Part shown: one piece after another, positions 24,904 to 32,691 of the stretch
How the letters are laid out: each line of letters starts with the position of its first letter
Numbering within the stretch: the stretch's first letter is position 1
Assembly: GCA_937958185.1 (NCBI GenBank)
Contig: CALFFN010000005.1
Coordinates: forward strand, 1 to 64,000
From: an uncultured Neglectibacter sp.
GTDB taxonomy: Bacteria > Bacillota > Clostridia > Oscillospirales > Acutalibacteraceae
DNA length: 64,000 nt
Reading direction: 5' to 3'
The notes under the pieces: model-generated
The model's input: only the letters and a program-made list of their open reading frames with translations
Database searches by the model: none
Told to the model about the DNA's origin: nothing
Program-made: the position numbers and the translations under genes

Positions 24904-25884
24904 ATGAGTAAATTATTCAAAGCGATCGGCAGGACCGCCGGTGTTCTGGGCGCGGCAGCGCTGACCGGGGCGGCTGCGCAAAGGGTGTGCGCCCTGCTGG
25001 ACAAGCGAAAATTGAAGGACGCATACGGCTGGAAGATCGAGGTGCAGGGCAGGCGAATGTGCGTGAAGGTCAGCGGCAGCGGCAAAGAGACCGTGGTGCT
25101 GCTGCCCGGCGCGGGGGAAGCTTCCCCCGCTATGGTGTACCAGCCTTTGGCAGAGCTGCTGGGCGCCCATTACACCACGGTAACGGTGGAATACTTCGGC
25201 TACGGGCTCAGCGATCCCGCGCCTTCTCCCCGGACGGTGGAGAATGTGGCGGAGGAGCTTCACGAGCTGCTGCACAAGCTGGGGCTGGGGAAATACATTC
25301 TGGCGGCGCATTCCTATTCCGGCATTATCGCCATGGAATACCTGAGCCGCTATGGGGAGGAGGTCAGCGCGCTGGTAGGGATCGACATGACCGTGCCGAA
25401 GCTCATCGACTATGCCGATATCAGCGGGATCAACCTGCGCATGGAGAAAAGCGTCCGCAGGCTGAAAAGCGTGGGGCTGCTGCGGCTGGTTTCCAAAATA
25501 AAGCCCGATTGGATCACTGCCCCCATTGACCCGGAACGCTATTCCCAGGAGGAAATGGAGCTGTACCGCCGCCTGTGCCTCAATAACGGCGATACGGACG
25601 ATATGCTGCAGGAGCTTTTGCTGGCAGACGACGCGCTGACACAGCGCCGTGATGAGAAGCTGCCCGGCGCCTTGCCGGTGCTGCAGTTCCTGTCCACGGA
25701 TTCCGCGGAAATGCTGGAGGATTTTGGCGGGGAAGCGGACACGTGGTATGAGCTCCATGAGGAGCTGACGGAAAATCCCCACAGCGAAACCGTGATTTTG
25801 GAGGGCGGGCACTATCTTCAATGCACCCACCCGGAGGAGATCGCGGAAAAATTCCACACCTGGTACGGGGCTGTGGGTCGTTAG
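24904..25884 (+). CDS. Alpha/beta-hydrolase fold protein
   Basis: 326 residues. The hydrolase core begins near residue 60 with VVLLPGAGEASPAMVYQPLAELL (oxyanion region). The nucleophile elbow is AAHSYSGIIAMEY with Ser at about residue 137, and a plausible catalytic His lies in LEGGHYLQCTHPEE near the end. The N-terminus has a short hydrophobic stretch (TAGVLGAAALTGAAA) that may be a membrane anchor. Substrate unknown. AAAGGAGCAAAGGAAA precedes ATG 24904. Confidence 0.85.
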   Translation: MSKLFKAIGRTAGVLGAAALTGAAAQRVCALLDKRKLKDAYGWKIEVQGRRMCVKVSGSGKETVVLLPGAGEASPAMVYQPLAELLGAHYTTVTVEYFGYGLSDPAPSPRTVENVAEELHELLHKLGLGKYILAAHSYSGIIAMEYLSRYGEEVSALVGIDMTVPKLIDYADISGINLRMEKSVRRLKSVGLLRLVSKIKPDWITAPIDPERYSQEEMELYRRLCLNNGDTDDMLQELLLADDALTQRRDEKLPGALPVLQFLSTDSAEMLEDFGGEADTWYELHEELTENPHSETVILEGGHYLQCTHPEEIAEKFHTWYGAVGR

Positions 25885-25915
25885 CTCTCAGTGAGAACGG
25901 AGAAGGAGAAAGGAT

Positions 25916-26101
25916 ATGCTGCGGGAACTGACAAAATGGGAGGGAATTGAGCCTTATCCTGACTTCGTCTGGGTTCCGGCGCCAAAGCCCTGTGCTATTT
26001 CATGGGAGACGATGAGTGCCGGATCGCCGCTCCCTATGGCTTTCGCCATATCGGGGAATACACCTGCTGGAAGAAGCCCCGCCCAGAAAAAGCCCGCGTG
26101 A
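25916..26101 (+). pseudogene. Frameshifted gene remnant
   Basis: A good ribosome binding site (AGGAGAAAGG) precedes ATG 25916, and the first ~20 codons read MLRELTKWEGIEPYPDFVWV. Beyond that the protein-like reading moves to another frame: ...SGAKALCYFMGDDECRIAAPYGFRHIGEYTCWKKPRPEKARVN followed by a stop at about 26103. The first frame turns into low-quality sequence. The remnant appears to be a gene with an internal deletion or frameshift; I do not recognise the family, though YGFRHIGEY is reminiscent of a GNAT C-terminus. Confidence 0.55.
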
Positions 26102-26131
26102 ATTGAAAGTTTCCCAGGAAATTTTCAAAAT

Positions 26132-26176
26132 AAAAGCACGACCGCTTCCAAAATCGAAAGCGGTCGTGCTTTTTTA
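26132..26176. terminator. Bidirectional terminator
   Basis: AAAAGCACGACCGCTT and AAGCGGTCGTGCTTTT form a 16-bp stem around CCAAAATCGA, with T-run to the right and A-run to the left. It ends the minus-strand envelope cluster. Confidence 0.92.
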
Positions 26177-26192
26177 TGTGGTATTATTCGGG

Positions 26193-26411
26193 TCAGCGCT
26201 GTTGTTCTTCCAGCCTGCGAAACTCCACCTTTTGCTGCTTCATGGAGATTTTCCCCACCTGATATCCATAGGCAATCAGCTCTCTTTTGCAGGTCAAAAA
26301 AGAGTGATCCAGCGGAACGCCGGAAATCCTTTCTATTTCGGCGAAGGTCAGGGAAAAGGAGGGAGTGTCCTGCTGGGACACGTACTTCCACAGGAGATCG
26401 TATTTGCTCAT
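26193..26411 (-). CDS. Small winged-helix-like protein, unknown function
   Basis: 72 residues beginning MSKYDLLWKYVSQQDTPSFSLTFAEIERISGVPLDHSFL. The order of helices with a SFAEIE-type turn is like the small KYxxLWxYL family of Firmicutes proteins whose role is unknown. AAAGGAACTGCC precedes the ATG at 26411. It is the last gene of the envelope cluster, 10 bp after tagD. Confidence 0.6.
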   Translation of the reverse strand: MSKYDLLWKYVSQQDTPSFSLTFAEIERISGVPLDHSFLTCKRELIAYGYQVGKISMKQQKVEFRRLEEQQR

Positions 26412-26421
26412 GGCAGTTCCT

Positions 26422-26811
26422 TTATTTATTCAAATCTTTTTTGATCTGGGTGGTAGATATCTCCGGGGTGCGGGGGAGATAGACCACCTCGCACTGCTCC
26501 TTGAGGAAGTCGAATTTCCCTTCCCAGTCGTCGCCCATGACAAAGGTATCCACATGGTATTCCTTGACGTCGGTGGCTTTCTGCTCCCAATTTTCCTCGG
26601 GGATCACCAGATCCACATAGCGGATCGCCTCTAAAAGCTGCTTCCGCTTTTCATAGGAAAAATAGCATTTCTTTTGCTTTTGGTTCCAGTTGAATTCATC
26701 GGTGGACAGCGCCACGATGAGATAGTCCCCATACTGCTTTGCCCGGCGCAGAAGATTGATGTGCCCGTAATGGAGCAGGTCAAAGGTGCCGTAGGTGATG
26801 ACGCGTTTCAC
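26422..26811 (-). CDS. tagD: Glycerol-3-phosphate cytidylyltransferase
   Basis: 129 residues, full length for TagD, which makes CDP-glycerol from CTP and glycerol 3-phosphate for teichoic-acid-type polymers. The HxGH motif is in GTFDLLHYGHINLL (residues ~8-21) and the second nucleotide motif is RTPEISTTQIKK near the C-terminus. The start is GTG 26811, which overlaps the stop of the upstream glycerophosphotransferase gene (GTGA); AAAGGAGG lies before it. Coupling to that gene fits a CDP-glycerol pathway. Confidence 0.94.
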   Translation of the reverse strand: MKRVITYGTFDLLHYGHINLLRRAKQYGDYLIVALSTDEFNWNQKQKKCYFSYEKRKQLLEAIRYVDLVIPEENWEQKATDVKEYHVDTFVMGDDWEGKFDFLKEQCEVVYLPRTPEISTTQIKKDLNK

Positions 26812-27947
26812 AGGGAAATCCTCCTTTGTTCCACATAGTCTATAGTTTTTTTGGCAGCGTCCCCGGTGTTTTCCACCATGCCGAATTCCTGCCGGAACCG
26901 CTGCACCTTTTCCGCCTGCTGTTCCTCCTGAAATGCCAGAATGCTCTGTTCCAGCTCCGTGTTGTTTTCAGCGAGGGAGAAGGGAAGACGGGTCAGGTCA
27001 AAGGTAAAGTTGCGGTCGTTTGCGTAAGCCGCCACGTCGTTGACATACAGGAAGCAGGGCTTCCCGGTGTTCATGAAATCGAACATGGAGGAGGAATAGT
27101 CGGTAAGCAGGGCGCCGCACGCCAGGTACAGCTCCTGAATGTCCGGGTAGTCGGAAGCGTTTTTTACATAGCGGGGGTCAAGCTTCAACTCGGAAGCCTT
27201 GTCCGCCACGTTGGGGTGCAGCCGGGCAAGGATCAGCCATTCCCCGCCGAAGCGCCGCTCCAGCGCCCTGACGCATTTTTCATAGTCCACATCGTATACG
27301 GAAAGCCCCTTGTCCTTCCGATAGGTGGGGGCGTACAGCAGAAGCTTTTGTTCCGGCTTTACGCCCAGCGTCTTCCGCACCTTTTCCGTAAGCTCCGGGT
27401 GTTCTCCGAAGAGAATATCGTTCCGGGGAAAGCCGCATTCCAAAATTTCGCCGTCGTACCAGAACGCCCGGCGGTAGATATCCGTCAAAAACCTGCTGTC
27501 GGAAAGGAATAGGTCCGCCAGCCGGGAATCCATTTTGGCAGTCGCCACATATTCCGGGTCAAGGGCTTCCACAGCGTCTCCCTCGATGCGCTTCAAAGGG
27601 AAGCCGTGCCAGGTCTGGACGTAAAACTGGTTCTTCCGCTTGAACAGCCGCCCCCATTTCCGGCAGTTGTCCACCCATAAGCCGGCAGTGCCCCGATGAA
27701 AGGCTTCCGCCGCGCTGCCGATCTTTACCGGGTGGATCCCCTCCGGCAGGGAGGCGGCTTCCGCTTCGCCTTTCACCGCCCAGTAGACCTTCCAGCCCCG
27801 GCGCAGCAGCTCCTGGGCGATAGGCTTTGGGTTATCGGAAAAGCCCCGCCCGATAAAGCTTTGGCAGAAAGCCTTTTTCTGGTCCTTGGGCAGCAGGGAG
27901 CAGAACAGGGAAACCCCGTTTCTCCAGATTTTTTCCAGCAGCGCCAT
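26808..27947 (-). CDS. CDP-glycerol glycerophosphotransferase family protein (TagB/TagF-like)
   Basis: 379 residues of the CDP-glycerol:poly(glycerophosphate) glycerophosphotransferase family. Characteristic stretches are FYVQTWHGFPLKRI (residues ~108-121), LLLYAPTYRKDK (near 205), and LTDYSSSMFDFMNTGKPCFLY (near 287) with the CDP-glycerol-binding aspartate and serines. It transfers glycerol phosphate at the cytoplasmic membrane face, making a teichoic-acid-like or polysaccharide-linked polymer. At 379 residues it has only the catalytic domain, closer to TagB than to full TagF. It is followed by tagD with a 4-bp overlap and preceded by the flippase. Confidence 0.92.
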   Translation of the reverse strand: MALLEKIWRNGVSLFCSLLPKDQKKAFCQSFIGRGFSDNPKPIAQELLRRGWKVYWAVKGEAEAASLPEGIHPVKIGSAAEAFHRGTAGLWVDNCRKWGRLFKRKNQFYVQTWHGFPLKRIEGDAVEALDPEYVATAKMDSRLADLFLSDSRFLTDIYRRAFWYDGEILECGFPRNDILFGEHPELTEKVRKTLGVKPEQKLLLYAPTYRKDKGLSVYDVDYEKCVRALERRFGGEWLILARLHPNVADKASELKLDPRYVKNASDYPDIQELYLACGALLTDYSSSMFDFMNTGKPCFLYVNDVAAYANDRNFTFDLTRLPFSLAENNTELEQSILAFQEEQQAEKVQRFRQEFGMVENTGDAAKKTIDYVEQRRISL

Positions 27948-27965
27948 GACGACCGCCGTCCTTTC

Positions 27966-29252
27966 TCAGGTTTTATTTTCCGGCGCGGGGGTTTCCTCCG
28001 CCCGCATCAGATGGCGGTTCCTGAAAATGACCACCAGCCGGAACACCAGGATCGAGAAATCCGTCAGCGAGGTGAGCACGCACAGGGAAACCAGATTGAT
28101 CCCGCAGGTAAAATAGGAAACTCCCGCGCCGATCAAATAGACCGCCGTGCCGAACGCCACGGAGATATTGGCAAATTTGGCAAGCCCCATGGCCCCCAGC
28201 GTGGGATATCCCAGAATGTAATTGGGGAAGGTGAACACTGCCGCGGGGATCAGCAGCCGCAGGGGAAGCACCACCTGCGCGCCGACCTCCTCGCCCAGCC
28301 ACAGCACCAGCATGGGGCGGGCAAAGACGAACACAAAGGCGCACCCGGCAAGGATAATGGGATAGCCGTACAGCATGGTTTTTTTGATGAGCTTGAAGTT
28401 CTTGTGCTTCATCATATGGGGGTACAGGCTGTCCCCGATGGGGGACATTCCGTTCCTGGCGGTGCTGATGACCTTATCGGCATTGGTGTAAAGCCCCGTC
28501 GCCACGGGACCGGCGACATTTTTCAGCAGAATGCCGTTCAGGTTGGAATTGATGGACGCAGCCACCTTGGAAAGGAAAAACTGGGAAGCGTCCCGAATTT
28601 CCTTCCAGATGTCCCGGAAAGAGACCTTTGCGAACCGCAGCCCGATCTTCGCGAACAGGTGCCAGTAAACGAACAGGGTGGCCCCGGCGTTGCCGATGGC
28701 GGAGATCAGCGGCACAAGATAATAATCCTCCGGCTTTTTTACAAATACAAAGACCATAGATGTGGCAAATATCTTGACCAGCACTGCCCGCACGGTGATG
28801 GCGGACATCTTTTCCAGACCCCGGTACATGAAGTCCGGCAGCAGGGCTACCATGCACACATAGAGCAGGTAGAACACATACGCCAGCAGCTCTCCCGGCT
28901 CTTTGAGCGTGGGGCGGACAAAAAGCATCAGGACCAGAAAGGAAACGACCATGAACAGGCATTTGGCGGATACCACGCAGGTCAGGGTGCGGTTTAGATA
29001 TTCCTTGTCCTCCCGGTGGCGGGAAATTTTGGCGGTTGCGGACATGATAAAGCCAAAATCAATGAAAATCTGGAAAAAGTTGGTGGTGTACTGGGCGGCG
29101 CCCAGCAGCCCGATATTCGCGGTGCCCAGCACCCTGGTCTGATATCCCTGGGTGATAAGTCCCAGAAAAGCGTTGGAAAAGGTGAGAATATAGAGCATGA
29201 TCGTATTTTCCAGCAGGACGTGCCCCCGCAGCGGCTTCTTGAAAAGCTTCAT
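27966..29252 (-). CDS. Wzx-type polysaccharide flippase
   Basis: 428 residues with 12 or more predicted membrane helices. The N-terminus NTIMLYILTFSNAFLGLITQGYQTRVLGTANIGLLGAAQYTTNFF is typical of O-antigen/teichoic acid flippases of the MOP superfamily. It should move lipid-linked glycan across the membrane. AAGGAGAA precedes the ATG at 29252. It lies between the glycosyltransferase genes and the glycerophosphotransferase gene, on the same strand. Confidence 0.9.
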   Translation of the reverse strand: MKLFKKPLRGHVLLENTIMLYILTFSNAFLGLITQGYQTRVLGTANIGLLGAAQYTTNFFQIFIDFGFIMSATAKISRHREDKEYLNRTLTCVVSAKCLFMVVSFLVLMLFVRPTLKEPGELLAYVFYLLYVCMVALLPDFMYRGLEKMSAITVRAVLVKIFATSMVFVFVKKPEDYYLVPLISAIGNAGATLFVYWHLFAKIGLRFAKVSFRDIWKEIRDASQFFLSKVAASINSNLNGILLKNVAGPVATGLYTNADKVISTARNGMSPIGDSLYPHMMKHKNFKLIKKTMLYGYPIILAGCAFVFVFARPMLVLWLGEEVGAQVVLPLRLLIPAAVFTFPNYILGYPTLGAMGLAKFANISVAFGTAVYLIGAGVSYFTCGINLVSLCVLTSLTDFSILVFRLVVIFRNRHLMRAEETPAPENKT

Positions 29253-29360
29253 GTCGGTTCTCCTTAGAAATACTGATTTTGTCTTGTGCGGCGCTGCTCC
29301 AAAAGCAGGCTTTGACAGGGCGGCTGCCCCAAAGACCGTTTCCTTTGGAAACGGGGCTTG

Positions 29361-30332
29361 TCAGCTTTTGATCCGAAACAGCAGGGAGGCGGGAAGGTAC
29401 CATTTCCGTTCCAGCAGGAAAAGCACCAGCTTCTGGTTCCGGGATATCCTGACCATATACCTGTTCCTGCGGTACTGAGGGAAGTGTTCCGTCAGGTAGC
29501 TTTGGAGCTTCGGAAGCAGAGGGTGCCGCCGGTCCTCGCGCAGGACCCGTACCGCCGCCTGATAGAGATGGGAGAAGGTGAAGTAGCACAGCTCCTCCTC
29601 GTATTCCTCATACAGTCCCTTTTCCCGGAAATAATCGAGAATGCTGTCCGTCACGAGAAGGATCTCCCCGTTGCGGTCAACATTGGAATTGCGCATGGTG
29701 GAGCCGGAGCGCAGCAGGTAATTGTACCCGGCGCCGCTCAAAAAAACCACGGAGCGGGCGGAAACCACCAGCTTGGGGAACAGCTCGGCGTCCTCGTACC
29801 ATATCCCTACGGGATACTCCGCGCCCACTCTGGAAAACAGCTCCCTGCGGTACAGCTTTGTGGGACCCGGCACCGTCAGGAGCAGCTCCTTATATTCATG
29901 GGGAGAAAGCCCGATATCCTTGGGAAGACCGGGTTCCGTAAAAACGCTGAGAACCTTGCCGTTTTCGTCCACGAAGCGTATCCCGAAGATGATGAGGTCG
30001 GCGTTTTCCCGTTCCCCGGCTTCTATGGTCCTTTCCAGCAGTTCGGGGTCGATCCAGTCGTCGCTGTCCACCTGAAGCAGCCATTTCCCCACCGCTTCCC
30101 GGACCCCGGTGTTCCGGGCGGCGCCCGGTCCGCCGTTTTCCTGATGGACGACCCGTATCCTGCCGTCCTGCTGGGCAAGGGCGTCGCAAAGCGCCCCGCT
30201 GCCGTCGGTAGAGCCGTCGTCGATGAGCAGCAGCTCAAAGTCCTGCTCTGTCTGCGCAAGGATAGAATCGACGCACTTTTCCAAATAATCCTTTACGTTA
30301 TACACGGGTACGACCACACTTGCCTTTGGCAT
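29361..30332 (-). CDS. GT2-family glycosyltransferase, paralogue 1
   Basis: 323 residues with a GT-A fold. The nucleotide-sugar site starts at VVVPVYNVKDYLEKCVDSIL (residues ~6-25), IDDGSTDGSG follows at 37-46, and the metal-binding DxD is DSDDWID near residue 93. The C-terminal third is variable and helical, ending in a basic, hydrophobic stretch that may touch the membrane. It is the near twin of the next gene upstream; the first ~110 residues are close to identical. A 108-bp gap with a CGTTTC/GGAAACG hairpin separates it from the flippase. Confidence 0.93.
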   Translation of the reverse strand: MPKASVVVPVYNVKDYLEKCVDSILAQTEQDFELLLIDDGSTDGSGALCDALAQQDGRIRVVHQENGGPGAARNTGVREAVGKWLLQVDSDDWIDPELLERTIEAGERENADLIIFGIRFVDENGKVLSVFTEPGLPKDIGLSPHEYKELLLTVPGPTKLYRRELFSRVGAEYPVGIWYEDAELFPKLVVSARSVVFLSGAGYNYLLRSGSTMRNSNVDRNGEILLVTDSILDYFREKGLYEEYEEELCYFTFSHLYQAAVRVLREDRRHPLLPKLQSYLTEHFPQYRRNRYMVRISRNQKLVLFLLERKWYLPASLLFRIKS

Positions 30333-30583
30333 AGGTTCCTCCTCCCGGGAAAATCAAAAAATCAACAGGTCTATTATAAGGCGCAGAATGCGCCACCTAC
30401 TCGGAGAAGCCCGGTGCTTTTCGAGCTTGTGAGAAAAGAGAAGCGCTTCGCGCTTCAGGGGTTCTCTGTGATGATCGCCTGCGATCATTATACACCGCTT
30501 TTCCGCTTTTGGCAAATAAAGGGAGACAGGCGCGAAAACGCGCCGTGCCGAAAGACGGTATTACAGACAGCACGCAGAAAAAC
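30333..30583. other. Hairpin-rich gap between the two glycosyltransferase genes
   Basis: No gene is supported. The 251 bp contain short-loop hairpins: GGCGCA/TGCGCC (~30382-30396), GAAGCGC/GCGCTTC (~30440-30456), ATGATCGC/GCGATCAT (~30471-30488) and GGCGCG/CGCGCC (~30530-30545). A minus-strand TATAAT near 30374-30379 has no good -35. The style matches the other hairpin-rich intergenic elements in this window. Confidence 0.6.
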
Positions 30584-31555
30584 TTACTTGATTTTGAAAA
30601 TCAGGGCAATGAGAAAGGTGAGCTTCTTTTCCAGCAGGGACAAAATGATTTTCTGGTTTCTGGTAAGGGTCGCCCGGTACTTATTCTGCCGGTAGTCCGG
30701 GAAATTTTCCCGGAGATACGCGGCAAATTTTGGCAGCAGATCGCTGTGCCTGTCCAGCCGGATCACCCGGACGGAAGCGGTGAGGTAGACATGGAACAGG
30801 GTCATAAAGCACAGCTCGTCCCGGTACTCCTCAAAAAGCCCCTGCTCCCGGAAATAGGCGAGGATATCGTCAAAGGCGTCCACGATCTCAATATTCCGCT
30901 CCAAATTGACGCTCTGTATGATGGAGCCGGGGCGCTGCAAATAATTGTACCCCACATAGTCGATGGCTATGAGGGAGTTCGCCTCCGCCACCAGTTTGAC
31001 CGTGGTGCGGACGTCCTCATACCAGACCCTTGGGGGGAACAGCACGCCGGTGCGCAAAAACAGTTTTCTGGAAAACAGCTTGTTGCAGGCGCAGGGATAG
31101 GAAAGGAACACGTCCTTTTGGGTTTTTGCCGTGAAGCTTGTCCCGATGGGCAGCGCGTCCTTCAACACGCTCAGCTCTTTTCCCCCAAGGTCTACCGAGC
31201 GGAGGGAAAAATAAACGATCTCCGCTTCGCTGCTTTCTCCGGCTGCCAGCGTTTTTTCCAGCAGCCCGGGTTCGATCCAGTCGTCGCTGTCCACAAACAG
31301 CAGCCAGTCGCCCTCTGCCGCCTGAATGCCGGTATTTCTTGCGCCGCCAAGCCCCCGGTTCTCCTGGTGAATGACCCGTATCCGCCCGTCCCGCTGGGCG
31401 AGGGCGTCGCAAAGCGCCCCGCTGCCGTCGGTGGAGCCGTCGTCGATGAGCAGCAGCTCAAAGTCTTTCTCCGTCTGTGCCAGCACGGAAGCCACGCATT
31501 TTTCCAGATAGTCCTTTACATTATATACGGGAACGATCACACTGCTTTTGGGCAT
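30584..31555 (-). CDS. GT2-family glycosyltransferase, paralogue 2
   Basis: 323 residues, the same length as its neighbour. Motifs are IVPVYNVKDYLEKCVASVL (residues ~7-25), IDDGSTDGSG (37-46) and VDSDDWIEP near residue 92. The N-terminal catalytic half closely matches paralogue 1, while the C-terminal half differs (for example SLRSVDLGGKELSV), as expected if acceptor specificity has diverged after duplication. GGAGGT precedes the ATG at 31555. It is the first gene behind a strong promoter with a structured leader. Confidence 0.93.
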   Translation of the reverse strand: MPKSSVIVPVYNVKDYLEKCVASVLAQTEKDFELLLIDDGSTDGSGALCDALAQRDGRIRVIHQENRGLGGARNTGIQAAEGDWLLFVDSDDWIEPGLLEKTLAAGESSEAEIVYFSLRSVDLGGKELSVLKDALPIGTSFTAKTQKDVFLSYPCACNKLFSRKLFLRTGVLFPPRVWYEDVRTTVKLVAEANSLIAIDYVGYNYLQRPGSIIQSVNLERNIEIVDAFDDILAYFREQGLFEEYRDELCFMTLFHVYLTASVRVIRLDRHSDLLPKFAAYLRENFPDYRQNKYRATLTRNQKIILSLLEKKLTFLIALIFKIK

Positions 31556-31590
31556 ACAAATACCTCCGGTGTACAGTCATTAGTTATTAG

Positions 31591-31663
31591 AGAAAGGGCA
31601 CTCGTGAAGCTGGTCTGTGCAGGAAGACCCTGCGCGACCCGACCATGAAATTCTGCCCTTTCT
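31591..31663 (-). promoter_or_regulatory. Structured 5' leader of the glycosyltransferase operon
   Basis: In the RNA (minus strand) AGAAAGGGCA pairs with TGCCCTTTCT as a perfect 10-bp closing stem. Inside it TGGTC pairs with GACCA and GCAGG with CCTGC, giving a rod-like structure that ends 36 nt before the start codon. It has no U-tract, so it is not a terminator; it may regulate translation or stability. Confidence 0.6.
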
Positions 31664-31693
31664 ACCATTTAAGATTCTGAACCTAACATTTTC

Positions 31694-31722
31694 ATTATAC
31701 TATTTTTCAGGAAATTTGGCAA
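31694..31722 (-). promoter_or_regulatory. Promoter of the glycosyltransferase/flippase operon
   Basis: On the minus strand TTGCCA (31722-31717), 17 bp, TATAAT (31699-31694). Confidence 0.8.
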
Positions 31723-31756
31723 ATTGGTGCCAAGAGAAAAAACGCGGGGCAAAAAG

Positions 31757-31781
31757 AAAGAGAGGAAAGAAGCTTCCTCTC
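31757..31781 (-). terminator. Terminator of the VanY-type gene
   Basis: GAGAGGAA and TTCCTCTC pair around AGAAGC; the minus strand continues into TTTCTTTTTG. Confidence 0.7.
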
Positions 31782-31791
31782 ACAAAAATCA

Positions 31792-32649
31792 CTAATTCGC
31801 GCCGTTTTTCAAGTATTCGATGTATTCCTCCAGGCAATAGTTGCGCTCCTCCATGTCCTGAGCGTACTCTTTCCCCACATAGCGGTAGTGCCAGCTTTCG
31901 TTATTGATGCCGGTGTACTCCACCTTGGATTTCTTGTACCGCTGGATAAAGCCGTACTCCGCGGCATGCTCTGAAAGCCAGTAATAAGCGTCTGTCTCTT
32001 CAAAGTCGTTGCTCACATCGTTGAAGTCCACCGCCAGCCCGGTGTGGTGCTCGCTGTAGCCGGGGCGGTTGATGGTGTGCAAAGCGTCCTCCATGGCTTC
32101 CTCCTCGGTCATGCCCCGCTGGGAAACCCGCTCCTGCACGGCGCGGTCCAGGATTTCCTGCTGCAGCTCCACGCTGCGATAGCTGGAAGCCAGCCACAGG
32201 GTAACGCCGGCGTCATTTGCCGCCCGCAGCATGGCGGTCAGGTCATCGTAAGCGCGGGAATCCACCTGCTCCTCCCCGGCGACTGTCACAGGGTCCACCT
32301 TCCAGTTGTCCGGCAGGGGATTTTCACTGTTGACCAGCACCAGCAGGGGATCGGACAGCCGGGGGTCGGCTGGGACGGGGGTCGGCGTGGGCGCGGATAC
32401 CGCGTTTGCCATGGCGGGCAGGGCGCTGGGGTCGGAGGAGGAAGCCTGGCTCACGGAAATACCCAAGCTGCCGGAGGAAGCGTCATTTTCTCCGTTCCCG
32501 GAAGAAAGCGCGCCGGAAATGGCGGAAACCAGCAGGGAACCTGCAATGACAACCAGCACGACAATGCCGCATAGCTTGACAATTTTCAGGTTTCTCCTTC
32601 TGATCCGCTCCCGCTCCCGCCGGGCAAGCTCACGTTCTGCTTTGTTCAT
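31792..32649 (-). CDS. VanY-type D-alanyl-D-alanine carboxypeptidase (M15B)
   Basis: 285 residues: a basic cytoplasmic tail, one TM helix (IVKLCGIVVLVVIAGSLLVSAI, residues ~23-44), a Ser/Ala/Pro-rich linker with PTPTPVPADP, and an extracytoplasmic M15B domain. The zinc motifs are SEHHTGLAVDF (SxHxxGxxxD) near residue 203 and ESWHYRYVG near 252; SSYRS is the usual third block. It trims the terminal D-Ala from peptidoglycan pentapeptides. AAAGGAG precedes the ATG. It lies in the envelope cluster next to an M23 peptidase gene. Confidence 0.93.
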   Translation of the reverse strand: MNKAERELARRERERIRRRNLKIVKLCGIVVLVVIAGSLLVSAISGALSSGNGENDASSGSLGISVSQASSSDPSALPAMANAVSAPTPTPVPADPRLSDPLLVLVNSENPLPDNWKVDPVTVAGEEQVDSRAYDDLTAMLRAANDAGVTLWLASSYRSVELQQEILDRAVQERVSQRGMTEEEAMEDALHTINRPGYSEHHTGLAVDFNDVSNDFEETDAYYWLSEHAAEYGFIQRYKKSKVEYTGINNESWHYRYVGKEYAQDMEERNYCLEEYIEYLKNGAN

Positions 32650-32691
32650 AAACGGTCTCCTTTTTCACGTCTGTCCGCCATAGGACGGAAA

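Noticed and set aside
30509..31648. 379-codon plus-strand frame opposite glycosyltransferase paralogue 2
   Set aside because: Shadow of a GT2 gene with intact catalytic motifs on the other strand.
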